DNA from: a bacterium | GTDB lineage: Bacteria; 4484-113; JAFGCY01 | Reading direction: 5' to 3' | Assembly (NCBI GenBank): GCA_020849855.1 | Contig: JADZFO010000003.1 | Location: forward strand, 34,611 to 98,610 | DNA length: 64,000 bases | Part shown: positions 34,422 through 42,230 of the stretch, in pieces | How the letters are laid out: the number at the start of each line of letters is the position of its first letter | How positions within the stretch are numbered: the first letter of the stretch is position 1 | Notes under the pieces: model-generated | Database searches by the model: none | What the model was told of the DNA's origin: nothing | Seen by the model: only the letters and a program-made list of their open reading frames with translations | Translations under genes and position numbers: made by a program

Positions 34422-35018
34422 ATGTATCTCGACCTGGTCGGCGGAATGGGCGAGGGGCCGGTGGCGGACCAGATCCGCCGCATGCAGGCGGCTGGGATGC
34501 GTCTGCCGGGGGTGGTGTGCCTGCTGGCCTACCGCCCGGACTGGACCAGGCACCTCAACAAGTTCTGCCACTGCGTGATGCGCGAGACCGGCGAGCTGCC
34601 GCCCTGGCAGCGCGAGCTGATCGCCGCCCTGACCAGCAAATACAACCACTGCGTGTTCTGAATGCGGGCCCACGCCGCGTGCTCGGCGCAGCTGCTGATC
34701 GACGCTGGCCGTGAGGATGGCCGCGAATTCGTCTCCTCTGTGCTCTTTGACTTCGACAACGCGGATGTCAGCGCGAAGGACCGGGTGCTCTACCGCGCGG
34801 TCGGACTCATGACGGCCGAGCGGGGCGAAGTGAACCAGGCGCTCTATGACAGCCTGCAGGCCGCTGGCTGGAGCACCGGGGCGATCTATGAGGCGCTGAC
34901 GGTCTGCGCGTTATTCTGCTTCTTCAATGCCTGGGTCGATGGCCTGGGTGTGCAGGACATGGAAGAAGAGGACTACCGCGCCTCCGGCATGCGCCTGGCA
35001 CGCGGCGGGTATGTTTAA
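34422..35018 (+). CDS. AhpD/CMD-family selenoprotein with a Cys-x-x-Sec motif (UGA at 34659-34661)
   Basis: The frame from the ATG at 34422 meets TGA at 34659-34661 and continues unchanged to a TAA at 35016-35018. Read through, it is a 198-residue AhpD/carboxymuconolactone-decarboxylase-like protein: WQRELIAALTSKYNHCVF, then UGA, then MRAHAACSAQLLIDAG. Later come SAKDRVLYRAVGLMTAE and WSTGAIYEALTVCALFCFFN, standard for the 'peroxidase-related' branch. The UGA falls exactly on the second Cys of the CxxCxxxH redox motif, so Sec is the natural reading (CxxU). A hairpin with a GU-containing loop starts 11 bases after the UGA. AhpD-like selenoproteins are known from metagenomes. The alternative is two broken ORFs, which is less likely because both halves are conserved and in frame. 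Confidence 0.85.
34673..34688 (+). promoter_or_regulatory. Candidate bacterial SECIS hairpin
   Basis: CGCCG (34673-34677) pairs with CGGCG (34684-34688) around the six-base loop CGTGCT. The loop GU lies about 17 bases after the UGA, inside the 16-37 base window usual for bacterial SECIS elements that bind SelB. The stem is short, so this needs testing. Confidence 0.5.
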
Positions 35019-35059
35019 CAACTTTTCAACGAAGTTGTAGGGGCGCGTGGAGCGCGCCC
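35018..35059 (+). repeat. Hairpin plus GTAGGGGCGCG palindrome after the selenoprotein gene
   Basis: ACAACTT / AAGTTGT (35018-35038) is followed by GGGCGCG-TGGAG-CGCGCCC (35041-35059), which is preceded by GTAG. The second part belongs to a family of palindromes with a constant CCCCTAC end, here in reverse orientation. Confidence 0.55.
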
Positions 35060-35096
35060 GGCCCATTACATTGATCACAGCTAGAATCTCAACGAC

Positions 35097-35411
35097 ATGC
35101 GCAAGTCACACAGTCGGGTTCTGCTCGGTGCAATGGCAGCCGCACTACTCTTGAGCTTGGCTTTGCCATTCGGCAATCCGCGGCGACTGAATGTCGACGA
35201 GTTGCGAGAGGACATTCAATCTCGCAAAGTGAAGTCGGTTGTTTTTACTAGCCGCGACGAAGCCCGTGTTGAGTTCAAGCAAGGTCAGGCCGTGGTTTCG
35301 GTTGACCAGTGGGGCAAGACACGCGTGAAATGTAGTTTTGAAGAGTACGAGAGCCTCGTACCGATCCTGGAGTCAACGGGAACACCCTACACATTTATGT
35401 GGTTCGACTAA
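35097..35411 (+). CDS. Small membrane-anchored protein, FtsH extracellular-domain-like
   Basis: This 104-residue protein has one N-terminal membrane segment (VLLGAMAAALLLSLALPF), then a small soluble domain reading NVDELREDIQSRKVKSVVF, DEARVEFKQGQ and YESLVPILESTGTPYTF. The strand-helix pattern resembles the extracytoplasmic domain at the N-terminus of FtsH proteases, but no protease domain follows. It could be a regulatory fragment or an independent protein. A TAGAAT box (35082-35087) ends nine bases before the ATG. Palindromic repeats lie on both sides. Confidence 0.55.
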   Translation: MRKSHSRVLLGAMAAALLLSLALPFGNPRRLNVDELREDIQSRKVKSVVFTSRDEARVEFKQGQAVVSVDQWGKTRVKCSFEEYESLVPILESTGTPYTFMWFD

Positions 35412-35439
35412 CGGCCCAGTCTCAACAACGCCGCATGCC

Positions 35440-35514
35440 GGGCGCACGCTGTGCGCCCCTACTGCATTGTTGTTGCGTCTTAGTGCATTCACAGCGGGCG
35501 CGTTCCACGCGCCC
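35440..35514 (+). repeat. Two variable-arm palindromes ending in CCCCTAC
   Basis: GGGCGCAC-GCT-GTGCGCCC (35440-35458) and GGGCGCGT-TCC-ACGCGCCC (35496-35514) are each followed directly by CCTAC. Both lie in the 112-base gap between a plus-strand gene and the minus-strand sdhC stop, where they could act as transcription terminators. Confidence 0.55.
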
Positions 35515-35523
35515 CTACAGGGC

Positions 35524-36183
35524 CTAGCCGCCGTAAGTCTTGGCCCACTCGCTGAAGACCAGGCCCCAGAGGCTGGCCCAGCCCATGATCAGGCCCAGCA
35601 TGCCCAGCCCGAGGCCGACGGCAAGAGAGATCTTCTGGCTGCCGCGGCTGCTGGCGAAGCCCCAGCGGTACATGAAGTTGTAAATGCCAAAGCCGAAGTG
35701 CCAGGCGGCCATCAGCACGAAGAGGGCATAGGCGACCAGCCAGACCGGCTCTGTCACGATGCCGTTCATGTGGGCGTAGATATCAAAGTCGTGGCCCACC
35801 TGCTTGTGGACCCACCAGGTCTGGATGACGTGGTAAGTAACGGCGACAAAAAGGATGATGCCGGTCACGCGCTGGATGATGTAGCCAATGTTGCCTGCGA
35901 AACCCTTTACCTTGCTCGGTCCGCCATAGTCGCCGGTGACGGCGATCCAGACGCCCAGCACCGCATGGGCCAGCATGGGCAGGAACAAGCCGCCGATCTC
36001 GATGGCCCAGAGGTATGGCACCTGGTCAAGGGTGTCGGGGACCCACTGGTACTGCTCGGGGCTCTGGGCCGCCCGCGAATTCAGGAACATGTGCATCAGG
36101 AAGAAGGCGCCAAAGGGAATGATGCCGAGGATGCTGTGCAGCCTGCGGATCAGGAAATAGTTCTTCTCCATGAGGGCCTTCAT
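35524..36183 (-). CDS. sdhC: Succinate dehydrogenase cytochrome b558 subunit
   Basis: SdhC anchors succinate dehydrogenase/fumarate reductase in the membrane and binds haem b and quinone. From the ATG at 36183 (GGGAG about 12 bases upstream; an ATG at 36171 is also possible) the product has 219 residues and five membrane segments. The signature is RRLHSILGIIPFGAFFLMHMFLNS, with haem-ligand histidines. Further His-bearing helices are LFLPMLAHAVLGVWIAV, FVAVTYHVIQTWWVH and AWHFGFGIYNFMYRWG. The flavoprotein and iron-sulphur subunits are not next to it, which is unusual because sdhCAB genes normally form an operon. Confidence 0.9.
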   Translation of the reverse strand: MKALMEKNYFLIRRLHSILGIIPFGAFFLMHMFLNSRAAQSPEQYQWVPDTLDQVPYLWAIEIGGLFLPMLAHAVLGVWIAVTGDYGGPSKVKGFAGNIGYIIQRVTGIILFVAVTYHVIQTWWVHKQVGHDFDIYAHMNGIVTEPVWLVAYALFVLMAAWHFGFGIYNFMYRWGFASSRGSQKISLAVGLGLGMLGLIMGWASLWGLVFSEWAKTYGG

Positions 36184-36349
36184 GAGTGCGCGACTCCCTT
36201 CCCGGCATGGCTTCGCCGGCCGCTGGGATTGTATATCAAGGCTGAGTCGCGGTTCATCTTTGCGGCAGGACATCCTGACAACGGGTCTGGCGTATTTCGG
36301 CCCACGGATACAATCTCCCGGTTCGATAGTCTGGTTATTGGGAGAGCTA

Positions 36350-38059
36350 ATGCCTAGCGCCGCCGGCCGTGGATTGAGGAACTGGCTGCATGTCGCCCCA
36401 GCACTGCTGCTGACGGCAGTGCTGCTGGCGTGCTGCGGCGTGACGCCTTCGACTTCGCAGCAGGCTGCCGACCCTGCGGTCTCATACACTTCGGGTTTGC
36501 CGTCGCTCGCAGTCCTGGACGACCTCGCCGCCGCAAATCAGGCGGCCGGTGCCACGCTCCAGCGCAGCAGCAGCGAGGCAGCCAGCTTTGTAATGGACGG
36601 CGACAAGTGCATCGCCAAAAGTCCTGGCACAGTGCTGACTGCCGGCAGCGCGGTGATGTCCGGGCCGGAGGGGGGTTTCGAGTGGGCGTTGTACGAGGCG
36701 AAGAACGGCGGATTCGAATGCAGGCTGGTCACTCCGCATATAGACATCCTGCAGCCCAAAATGTGGATTGCCCGGGCTGACTTCGACGCCGGGCGCTGGG
36801 TCCTTCTGGGACCCTATACTTCAGGTCCCCCGGCCAGCATTAACCTGACTGCTGAGAAGTACTATTCCGCCAGCGGGCGTCAGTACTTCGCCATCCTCTG
36901 CCCCGGCGGCGCGCAGGTCGTTGCGCAGTCCTTTGACCTGAGTGTGGAAGGGCCCGTCGCTGAAGTCTCCACCGCCGTGCAGAGCGTCAGCGCCGGCCTG
37001 GAGCTGCTTGACCTGGATGGCCGGCCCGGCCTGGTTTACAGCGGTGTTGCTGGTGAGCTGGCATTCGCTCTCGGGGACAGCGCCGACCCCGGCTCGGAAT
37101 CGGACTGGAACAGCAGCGTGATCGATGCTTCAGCCTTTCCGCAGCACTATGCCGCCGGCATTCATCAGGGCCGGGTGGTGGTGGCCTATGTCGATTCGCT
37201 TTTTGGCACGCTGAAGCTCGCGCGGGCCAAGATCGATAACCCGGTGCAGGACAGCGACTGGGAAACGGTCGATGTGGCGTCCGACGCCACTTATGAGGAT
37301 CTTGCGATCTGCAGCGATGGCCAGCATGTGCTGATCGCCGCGCACGAGTGGGACGGCGCGGACCTGGATACGGACAGCGCATACCACTACGTCCGTTTCC
37401 TGCGTTCAGGCAGCGCGGATGCACTTGGCAGTTACAGCAACTATCGAATCCGGGCGCTGGGCCAGGATGCAGGCCAGCAGTCGATCCGGCTCAGCGTGAT
37501 TGTTGATGACGGCCGCCCGGCGGTGTCATGCTCTGACGAGCTGGCTGAGTCCTTCACTCGCGCTTTCTTCCTTCATGCTGACAACGCCGCCCCACAGCAG
37601 GACGATTGGGTGGCTTATGACCTGCAGAACGCATGCACGCCTGATTCTCTGGTGATGGCATCGTTGGAGGACCATCCGGCGGTCCTGGGCAACTTCGGCT
37701 TGCTGAATGTGCTGGAGCCGGACGGGACGCCGGACACCACCGACCCCTGGCCTTTTGACACGGTATTCGCGGATGCGTCAGCCACCCCGCCGGACATAGC
37801 ATCAGATCATGGCCGGCCCTACTGCGCATATACATATGATGCAGGGTCCGAAAAAAGACTGACGACAGTTTTCTTTTTCGGCCTGGTCGAAGACTTTGAA
37901 AGTCGCAGTTTTGGCGCGCGCATTACTGAAAGTCTGATCACTGTTGGACTGGCCAAAGTCAGCCTGGCCATAGTCGGCGGAGTGCACACCATGGCCTACT
38001 TCGACCCGGGTACGGGCCAGATCCACTACGTGCGCTACCCCGTCCCGCAGCCGCTCTAG
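36350..38059 (+). CDS. Propeller-type lipoprotein related to the PKD lipoproteins
   Basis: The ATG at 36350 has GGGAG just upstream and yields a lipoprotein signal ending LLAC (Cys at about residue 29). A longer frame to 36170 precedes the signal. The 569-residue protein shares the N-terminal family domain (MWIARADFDAGRWVLLGPY), then goes straight to blade-like repeats without a PKD domain: LARAKIDNPVQDSDWETVDV, SVIVDDGRPAVSCSDE, DDWVAYDLQNACTPDSLV, and a last blade HTMAYFDPGTGQIHYVRY like the C-termini of the 18-28 kb proteins. A TACAAT box lies at 36309-36314. Confidence 0.78.
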   Translation: MPSAAGRGLRNWLHVAPALLLTAVLLACCGVTPSTSQQAADPAVSYTSGLPSLAVLDDLAAANQAAGATLQRSSSEAASFVMDGDKCIAKSPGTVLTAGSAVMSGPEGGFEWALYEAKNGGFECRLVTPHIDILQPKMWIARADFDAGRWVLLGPYTSGPPASINLTAEKYYSASGRQYFAILCPGGAQVVAQSFDLSVEGPVAEVSTAVQSVSAGLELLDLDGRPGLVYSGVAGELAFALGDSADPGSESDWNSSVIDASAFPQHYAAGIHQGRVVVAYVDSLFGTLKLARAKIDNPVQDSDWETVDVASDATYEDLAICSDGQHVLIAAHEWDGADLDTDSAYHYVRFLRSGSADALGSYSNYRIRALGQDAGQQSIRLSVIVDDGRPAVSCSDELAESFTRAFFLHADNAAPQQDDWVAYDLQNACTPDSLVMASLEDHPAVLGNFGLLNVLEPDGTPDTTDPWPFDTVFADASATPPDIASDHGRPYCAYTYDAGSEKRLTTVFFFGLVEDFESRSFGARITESLITVGLAKVSLAIVGGVHTMAYFDPGTGQIHYVRYPVPQPL

Positions 38060-38091
38060 CAGTCACAGCCAAGCCCTGCGCCGGACGAGAC

Positions 38092-38589
38092 TCAGCCCTT
38101 GCGCCGCACCAGCTTCAGCCCGCTCCAAAGCTCGTCGACCGCGCAAACCTTGACGTCCACCAGCCCCAGCGGCAGGGCGACATCGCGCACGGTGTCTTCG
38201 GTGATGTCGGTGTCGATGCCCAGTTTCTTCGCCATCGCCTGCTTGACCCAGGAGACCCACAGCATTCCGCCGCCGGATGTCTTGCCGCTCTCATCCTCCG
38301 GCAGCAGGGGGATCAGCTGGGGCAGCAGGTAAGCCAGTTCACTGCGTTTCATCACAAAGAGCTGGATGAAGTCGAGCTGCACTTCGGGGCCGAGTCGCCG
38401 CGCCCCGGCGATGCGCACCGAAAGCTGCTGTTCGGTCACCGGCTCGCAGCCCTCGGGCAGTGTGTCGAGCTGGATCTCATAGTCCGCCGGCGCGCCGATC
38501 AGCGCCACGCGCATCGGCGCTTTGAGGCCGAGTTTCTCGGCGAGGGGTTTTCCGCTGTATCCGCTGGTCACCTCTGCATTATCTTTCAT
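38092..38589 (-). CDS. DUF3052-family protein
   Basis: The 165-residue product carries the DUF3052 opening SGYSGKPLAEKLGLKAPMRVALIGAPADY, then a central segment DFIQLFVMKRSELAYLLPQL and LWVSWVKQAM, and a final DIGLV-type segment (ALPLGLVDVKVCAVDELWSGLKLV). The family is widespread and functionally uncharacterised, with a Rossmann-like layout. I start at the ATG at 38589. A TTG three codons earlier is possible. It is convergent with the lipoprotein gene at 38059, 32 bases away. Confidence 0.78.
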   Translation of the reverse strand: MKDNAEVTSGYSGKPLAEKLGLKAPMRVALIGAPADYEIQLDTLPEGCEPVTEQQLSVRIAGARRLGPEVQLDFIQLFVMKRSELAYLLPQLIPLLPEDESGKTSGGGMLWVSWVKQAMAKKLGIDTDITEDTVRDVALPLGLVDVKVCAVDELWSGLKLVRRKG

Positions 38590-38680
38590 CTTTGCCAAGT
38601 AATGGTTGCTCCAACAAGCCTATTAGGCTGCCAGCAAATTGCGAGGAGGCGACCAGGAGTAGGCAAACGCAACCTAGAGC

Positions 38681-39103
38681 TCAAGGACAGCCTGGGGCAT
38701 GCGGAGTGAGATCCTGGCAATCAGGATCATCCGGCAAGCCATGCCAGTCACATCCGCCCGGGACAGCATTGACTAAGTACTCGTCATTGCCTGCACCTGC
38801 TCCAATCGAGTCCTCCACATCACAAGTTGGCGGGTCACAGTAGCAGGTGTGCACCCAATGCTGGTTTGGGCCCGGCGTACCACTTCCGCCACCACTCTGA
38901 TTGATCTGAATGGACCTGGGGATCTCTATCACCATCAGGAGCTGGGCCACCCCGCTGGCGTCGCGGATCATACGGACCTCAATCTCATCTGCAACTTCCG
39001 GAAACATGATATGCTTTCCGCACTGCGCGTGTGCAGGAGAAAGCGCGAATACGAATCCGACAGCTGCGATCAATGCTGTCATAAGCGCGAATCGAGCATT
39101 CAT
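38681..39103 (-). CDS. Small exported Cys-rich protein of unknown function
   Basis: A signal peptide (LIAAVGFVFALSPAHA) is followed by a 117-residue mature part with eight Cys (HTCYCDPPTCDVEDS, GGCDW, PDCQDLTPHAPGCP), suggesting disulphide-stabilised folding outside the cytoplasm. GGAGG lies five bases before the start. A similar exported gene follows upstream on the same strand (39140-39784). The AT content is higher than in flanking genes. I recognise no family. Confidence 0.68.
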   Translation of the reverse strand: MNARFALMTALIAAVGFVFALSPAHAQCGKHIMFPEVADEIEVRMIRDASGVAQLLMVIEIPRSIQINQSGGGSGTPGPNQHWVHTCYCDPPTCDVEDSIGAGAGNDEYLVNAVPGGCDWHGLPDDPDCQDLTPHAPGCP

Positions 39104-39139
39104 TTATTCCTCCTTCAAGTGGATGCCGAACAACCGAGG

Positions 39140-39784
39140 TTATTGCTGAGCCTCAGACTGTTGTTCCATTACCTTCTTGCGCTTATCTAGCGTCTGTTGC
39201 ACAGAAGGATATCGAGCGCCGACAACTAGCACTGCACCGCGTGGGACAGTGGCCCAGTCGAAAAGAGCGGAAGGGGGAGATAATGGTTGGTAGTCTTCTG
39301 TCGGGCCGAGGATGCTCAAGGTGAAGCTCCTTGGGCGAGGGCTCTCAGGAACTGAGTACCAGTCTGGAGGGCAGGGCTGCAATACCAGATTTCCCGCCTC
39401 GAACTCGAATGAACTCGCTTTCCAGATGATTGGCTCCCACGAATTGAAAGGATTACCCGGCCAATCTTCTACTGCCATGTAACCTGAGTTGCGTAAGCTA
39501 TCACTATCAGCAGGCAGGGAACGGAACTCGCGGTTGTAGATCAGCGCCGCACTGTACACGGCGTAAAGCGAGTTGGTAAGGTATTCCTCCAATTCGTTCT
39601 CAGTCCAGTCAGCCTGGGCCTTGGACTCAAGAACTGCCCTGGAAGCTCTTGATTTCTGGATGAAGTCCCGTAGGTCCGACTCAGCCCGCGGGTGAATTCC
39701 GGACTTTGTCTGTGCGCTGGCCCCACCTGCAATGAGAATTGAAAGGGACACAATGCTGATTCCCAACACGAAGCACTTCAACAT
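39140..39784 (-). CDS. Exported protein with pseudopilin-like WPGNPF motif
   Basis: The 214-residue product has a signal peptide (VSLSILIAGGASA) and an AGGAGG ribosome-binding site. A helical part (RDFIQKSRASRAVLESKAQADW, ELEEYLTNSLYAVYSAA) leads to AVEDWPGNPFNSWEPI, similar to the 'WPxNPxTG' loop of type II/IV pseudopilins. There is no prepilin-peptidase site, because the N-terminus looks like an ordinary Sec signal. Its role is unknown. It precedes the small Cys-rich gene by 36 bases and may be co-transcribed. Confidence 0.65.
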   Translation of the reverse strand: MLKCFVLGISIVSLSILIAGGASAQTKSGIHPRAESDLRDFIQKSRASRAVLESKAQADWTENELEEYLTNSLYAVYSAALIYNREFRSLPADSDSLRNSGYMAVEDWPGNPFNSWEPIIWKASSFEFEAGNLVLQPCPPDWYSVPESPRPRSFTLSILGPTEDYQPLSPPSALFDWATVPRGAVLVVGARYPSVQQTLDKRKKVMEQQSEAQQ

Positions 39785-39855
39785 GGATTACTCCTCCTGC
39801 AAACCTTTGATCTCACCGAGGAATGGTAACTTTATGGAAGCGGATTTCAAGGGCG

Positions 39856-39868
39856 TTTTTTTTTTTTT
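39856..39868 (+). other. Run of thirteen T
   Basis: A T13 homopolymer lies in the divergent gap between the exported gene at 39784 and the CPBP protease gene at 39924. It is otherwise rare in this GC-rich window. It may be slippage-prone. Confidence 0.6.
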
Positions 39869-39911
39869 GAATTGCCATTATTGTGCAAGGGTTACAGTTT
39901 TGGCAGGCAAG

Positions 39912-39917
39912 TAATAT
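39912..39917 (+). promoter_or_regulatory. -10 box TAATAT of a leaderless-type promoter
   Basis: TAATAT ends exactly six bases before the GTG at 39924. No Shine-Dalgarno sequence is seen. Confidence 0.5.
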
Positions 39918-39923
39918 TAGAGG

Positions 39924-40835
39924 GTGAATCAAGCCTTAACCTCCCTCGAAACCGCTTTCCCCCAGCGCCTGGCCCCGCTTTATGGCCTAATCCTCGGCCT
40001 GCTGCCCGTCTGCGCGGTCTTCGAGGAGTATCTGCGTCTGCTGCCGCTCTTTCCCTTGCTAACTGGCTTCGGCCTCGTCGGCCTCATCTGCTGGTACGCC
40101 TATCGCGAGTACTGGCTCACCATGCGCAGCGGCGGGCATGAGGGCGGGCACACCCGCGCCCAGGCGGCCAGCCTGGTCCTGGCCGCGCTCTGGGTGCTGA
40201 TCGGCTTTGTCCTGGTGCAGGTCCTGCTGGGCCTGCTTTATTCCTGGCCGGCCTTCGGCTGGAAGGCACCGCTGGCACTGAATGCCGACGCTGTCTATTA
40301 CAGCGTCTACTTCGGCCTCGCTGTCGCCCTGCTGTTGATCGCACGTCGTATCCCCGGCCGCCGCTTCGATTTCAACCTGCGCTGGCGCTGGAAGCCGCTG
40401 GACATCGCCATAGCTCTTGGCATGGGGGTGCTCACCTTTGCGGGCCTGCGGATCTACACCAGCCTCAGCCCGCAGGAAGTCGACTCGATGCAGATCTTCG
40501 GCGCCGTCCGCGGCGTCACCCCGGACTGGCTTTACTGGACGGCCGGCGTCGGCTTCGCGGTGATCAACGCCTTCTGCGAGGAAATCTGGTTTCGCGGCCT
40601 GCTGATGGGCGCTCTGCGAAACCTGCTGCCGCCCTGGAAGCTCATACTCCTGCAGGGCCTCACCTTCGGCATCATCCACTGGTTTGGTACACCCGAGCGC
40701 TGGTGGGGCATCCTGCTTGCGGGAAGCTGGGGTATCCTGCTGGGCTGGTGGACATACAAGCGCGGCAGCCTCTGGCCGGCGCTGACGGTACATTTCCTGG
40801 CCGACTGGCTGATCTTTGCTTACACCAATATGTAA
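39924..40835 (+). CDS. CPBP-family intramembrane metalloprotease
   Basis: The 303-residue protein has about eight membrane segments and the CPBP (CAAX protease/bacteriocin-processing) active-site motifs in the C-terminal half: AFCEEIWFRGLLMGAL (EExxxR) at about residues 215-230, FGIIHWFG (FxxxH), and HFLADWLIF (HxxxD). Such enzymes cleave within or next to the membrane. Bacterial substrates are mostly unknown. The start is a GTG six bases after a TAATAT box, without a ribosome-binding site. Confidence 0.9.
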   Translation: MNQALTSLETAFPQRLAPLYGLILGLLPVCAVFEEYLRLLPLFPLLTGFGLVGLICWYAYREYWLTMRSGGHEGGHTRAQAASLVLAALWVLIGFVLVQVLLGLLYSWPAFGWKAPLALNADAVYYSVYFGLAVALLLIARRIPGRRFDFNLRWRWKPLDIAIALGMGVLTFAGLRIYTSLSPQEVDSMQIFGAVRGVTPDWLYWTAGVGFAVINAFCEEIWFRGLLMGALRNLLPPWKLILLQGLTFGIIHWFGTPERWWGILLAGSWGILLGWWTYKRGSLWPALTVHFLADWLIFAYTNM

Positions 40836-40937
40836 CCTGCGATTTGTGCGCTGCGGCGAACCAGCCGCTACTGCCGGAGTCGATATCAATGGGTGGGTCC
40901 GTGCTGACCCTCGACAAGGTCCCCTGAGGAGGGTGTG

Positions 40938-41342
40938 ATGGCGTTTCCCGACAAGAATGCAAACCGACCGCTGGTCTATCTTTTCCACTGGAAGGACAGC
41001 GAGGCCGATGCTCTGCGCCGCGAGCTGCAGACCTGGGGCTTCAAGGTCGAAGTGGAAAGCGAGATCGGTGCGCGGGGCGGCAAGGCGGTGCTGGATAGCG
41101 CAAAAGCCGGGGTCTGGCCTGCCGCGCTGCTCTTCTCCCTGCGCCGTGATGCCAGGCTCAGCCGCGAAACCGCGGCCGGCCTGCGCGGCTTTGAACAGGG
41201 CCAGGGCCTGCGCCTGGTCTTCTTCGACGGCGAGGAAGCTGAGATCGCGGCCACGCGCGCCAGGGTGCCTGATGCCGAGTACCTCCGCTGGGAGGAGCTG
41301 CGGGCCGCCCTGGAAGCGGGCCAGCCGGCCAGTGCCGCCTGA
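40938..41342 (+). CDS. Small receiver-like hypothetical protein
   Basis: The ATG at 40938 follows GAGGAGGG by four bases. The 134-residue product has alternating strands and helices (PLVYLFHWKDSEADALRREL, WGFKVEVESE, WPAALLFSLRRD, LRLVFFDGEEAEI) as in response-regulator receiver or flavodoxin-like folds. There is no conserved phospho-acceptor Asp in the right place. I cannot assign a function. It is a short conserved-looking gene between the protease and purC. Confidence 0.6.
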   Translation: MAFPDKNANRPLVYLFHWKDSEADALRRELQTWGFKVEVESEIGARGGKAVLDSAKAGVWPAALLFSLRRDARLSRETAAGLRGFEQGQGLRLVFFDGEEAEIAATRARVPDAEYLRWEELRAALEAGQPASAA

Positions 41343-41412
41343 GCGGCAGGCCATTTGAAACTTCAGGATTGAAAAGCTGCGGCAGCGCAGGTCCACAGGG
41401 CTGCGCGGCTTG

Positions 41413-41418
41413 TAAAAT
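41413..41418 (+). promoter_or_regulatory. -10 box TAAAAT before purC
   Basis: TAAAAT ends nine bases before the ATG at 41428. The 5' leader would be very short or absent. Confidence 0.4.
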
Positions 41419-41427
41419 ACGCGCCCT

Positions 41428-42165
41428 ATGGAAATCATGCAGGGCGAAATGTTGTACGAAGGCAAGGCCAAGCGCATGTACGCGACCGGCCATCCGGACG
41501 AGCTGGTGATGGAGTACAAGGACTCCCTCACGGCCTTCGATGCCACCAAGAAGGGCTCCTTTGAAGGCAAGGGCAGCATCAATAACAGGATCAACGCGAT
41601 TCTGATGACTGCGCTGGGCGAGCTGGGCATCGAGACCTCATTCATCCGGCTGCTGGATGAGAGCCGCGCTCTGGTGCGCAAAGTCACCATCCTGCCCATC
41701 GAGGTCATCGTGCGCTATGAGGCCCAGGGCAGCCTGTGCCGGCGCTATGGCATTGAGCCGGGTCTGAGCATCGATCCGCCGCTGCTGGAGCTCTGCCTTA
41801 AGGACGACGCTCTGCACGACCCGGTAATCTCGGCGCAGGTCGCGGCCCTGATGGGTCTGGCTACCAGCGACGAGATCGCGCTGATCTCCTGGCGCGCCCT
41901 TGTCATCGGGGAGAAGCTGCGCGAGATCTACGGCCGCTGGGGCATCCGCCTGATCGACTTCAAGCTGGAGTTCGGGCGCTTCAGTCCGGCGGACGGCAGC
42001 GCCTCGCGGGTCATCCTGGCCGACGAGATCACCCCGGACACCTGCCGCCTCGTGGATGCCAAGACTGGCGAGAAGTTCGACAAGGACCTCTTCCGCTTCG
42101 ACCTTGGCGATATCGGAGCAGGCTACAGCAAGCTGCTGGAGCGCCTGCAGGACAGCGCGGGCTAA
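41428..42165 (+). CDS. purC: Phosphoribosylaminoimidazole-succinocarboxamide synthase
   Basis: PurC joins CAIR and aspartate with ATP to form SAICAR in purine biosynthesis. The product has 245 residues, the family length. Motifs seen: MLYEGKAKRMYATG at the N-terminus, FEGKGSINNRINAILM, the SAICAR synthase signatures LIDFKLEFGRF and LADEITPDTCRLVD, and FDKDLFRFDLGD near the end. The start may be the ATG at 41428 or 41437. No other pur genes lie close by. Confidence 0.95.
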   Translation: MEIMQGEMLYEGKAKRMYATGHPDELVMEYKDSLTAFDATKKGSFEGKGSINNRINAILMTALGELGIETSFIRLLDESRALVRKVTILPIEVIVRYEAQGSLCRRYGIEPGLSIDPPLLELCLKDDALHDPVISAQVAALMGLATSDEIALISWRALVIGEKLREIYGRWGIRLIDFKLEFGRFSPADGSASRVILADEITPDTCRLVDAKTGEKFDKDLFRFDLGDIGAGYSKLLERLQDSAG

Positions 42166-42217
42166 GCCTCGCACGCTGTTAATCCGGACAACAAACCGCC
42201 AGTAGGGCCTGATCTGG

Positions 42218-42223
42218 GATAAT
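42218..42223 (+). promoter_or_regulatory. -10 box GATAAT before the cation exchanger
   Basis: GATAAT ends seven bases before the ATG at 42231. It fits the short-leader pattern of neighbouring genes. Confidence 0.35.
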
Positions 42224-42230
42224 CCTCGCC

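Noticed and set aside
35097-35411. Remnant of an FtsH protease
   Set aside because: The frame is complete with its own start and stop, and no AAA or protease sequence follows, so it is kept as a small protein, not a pseudogene.
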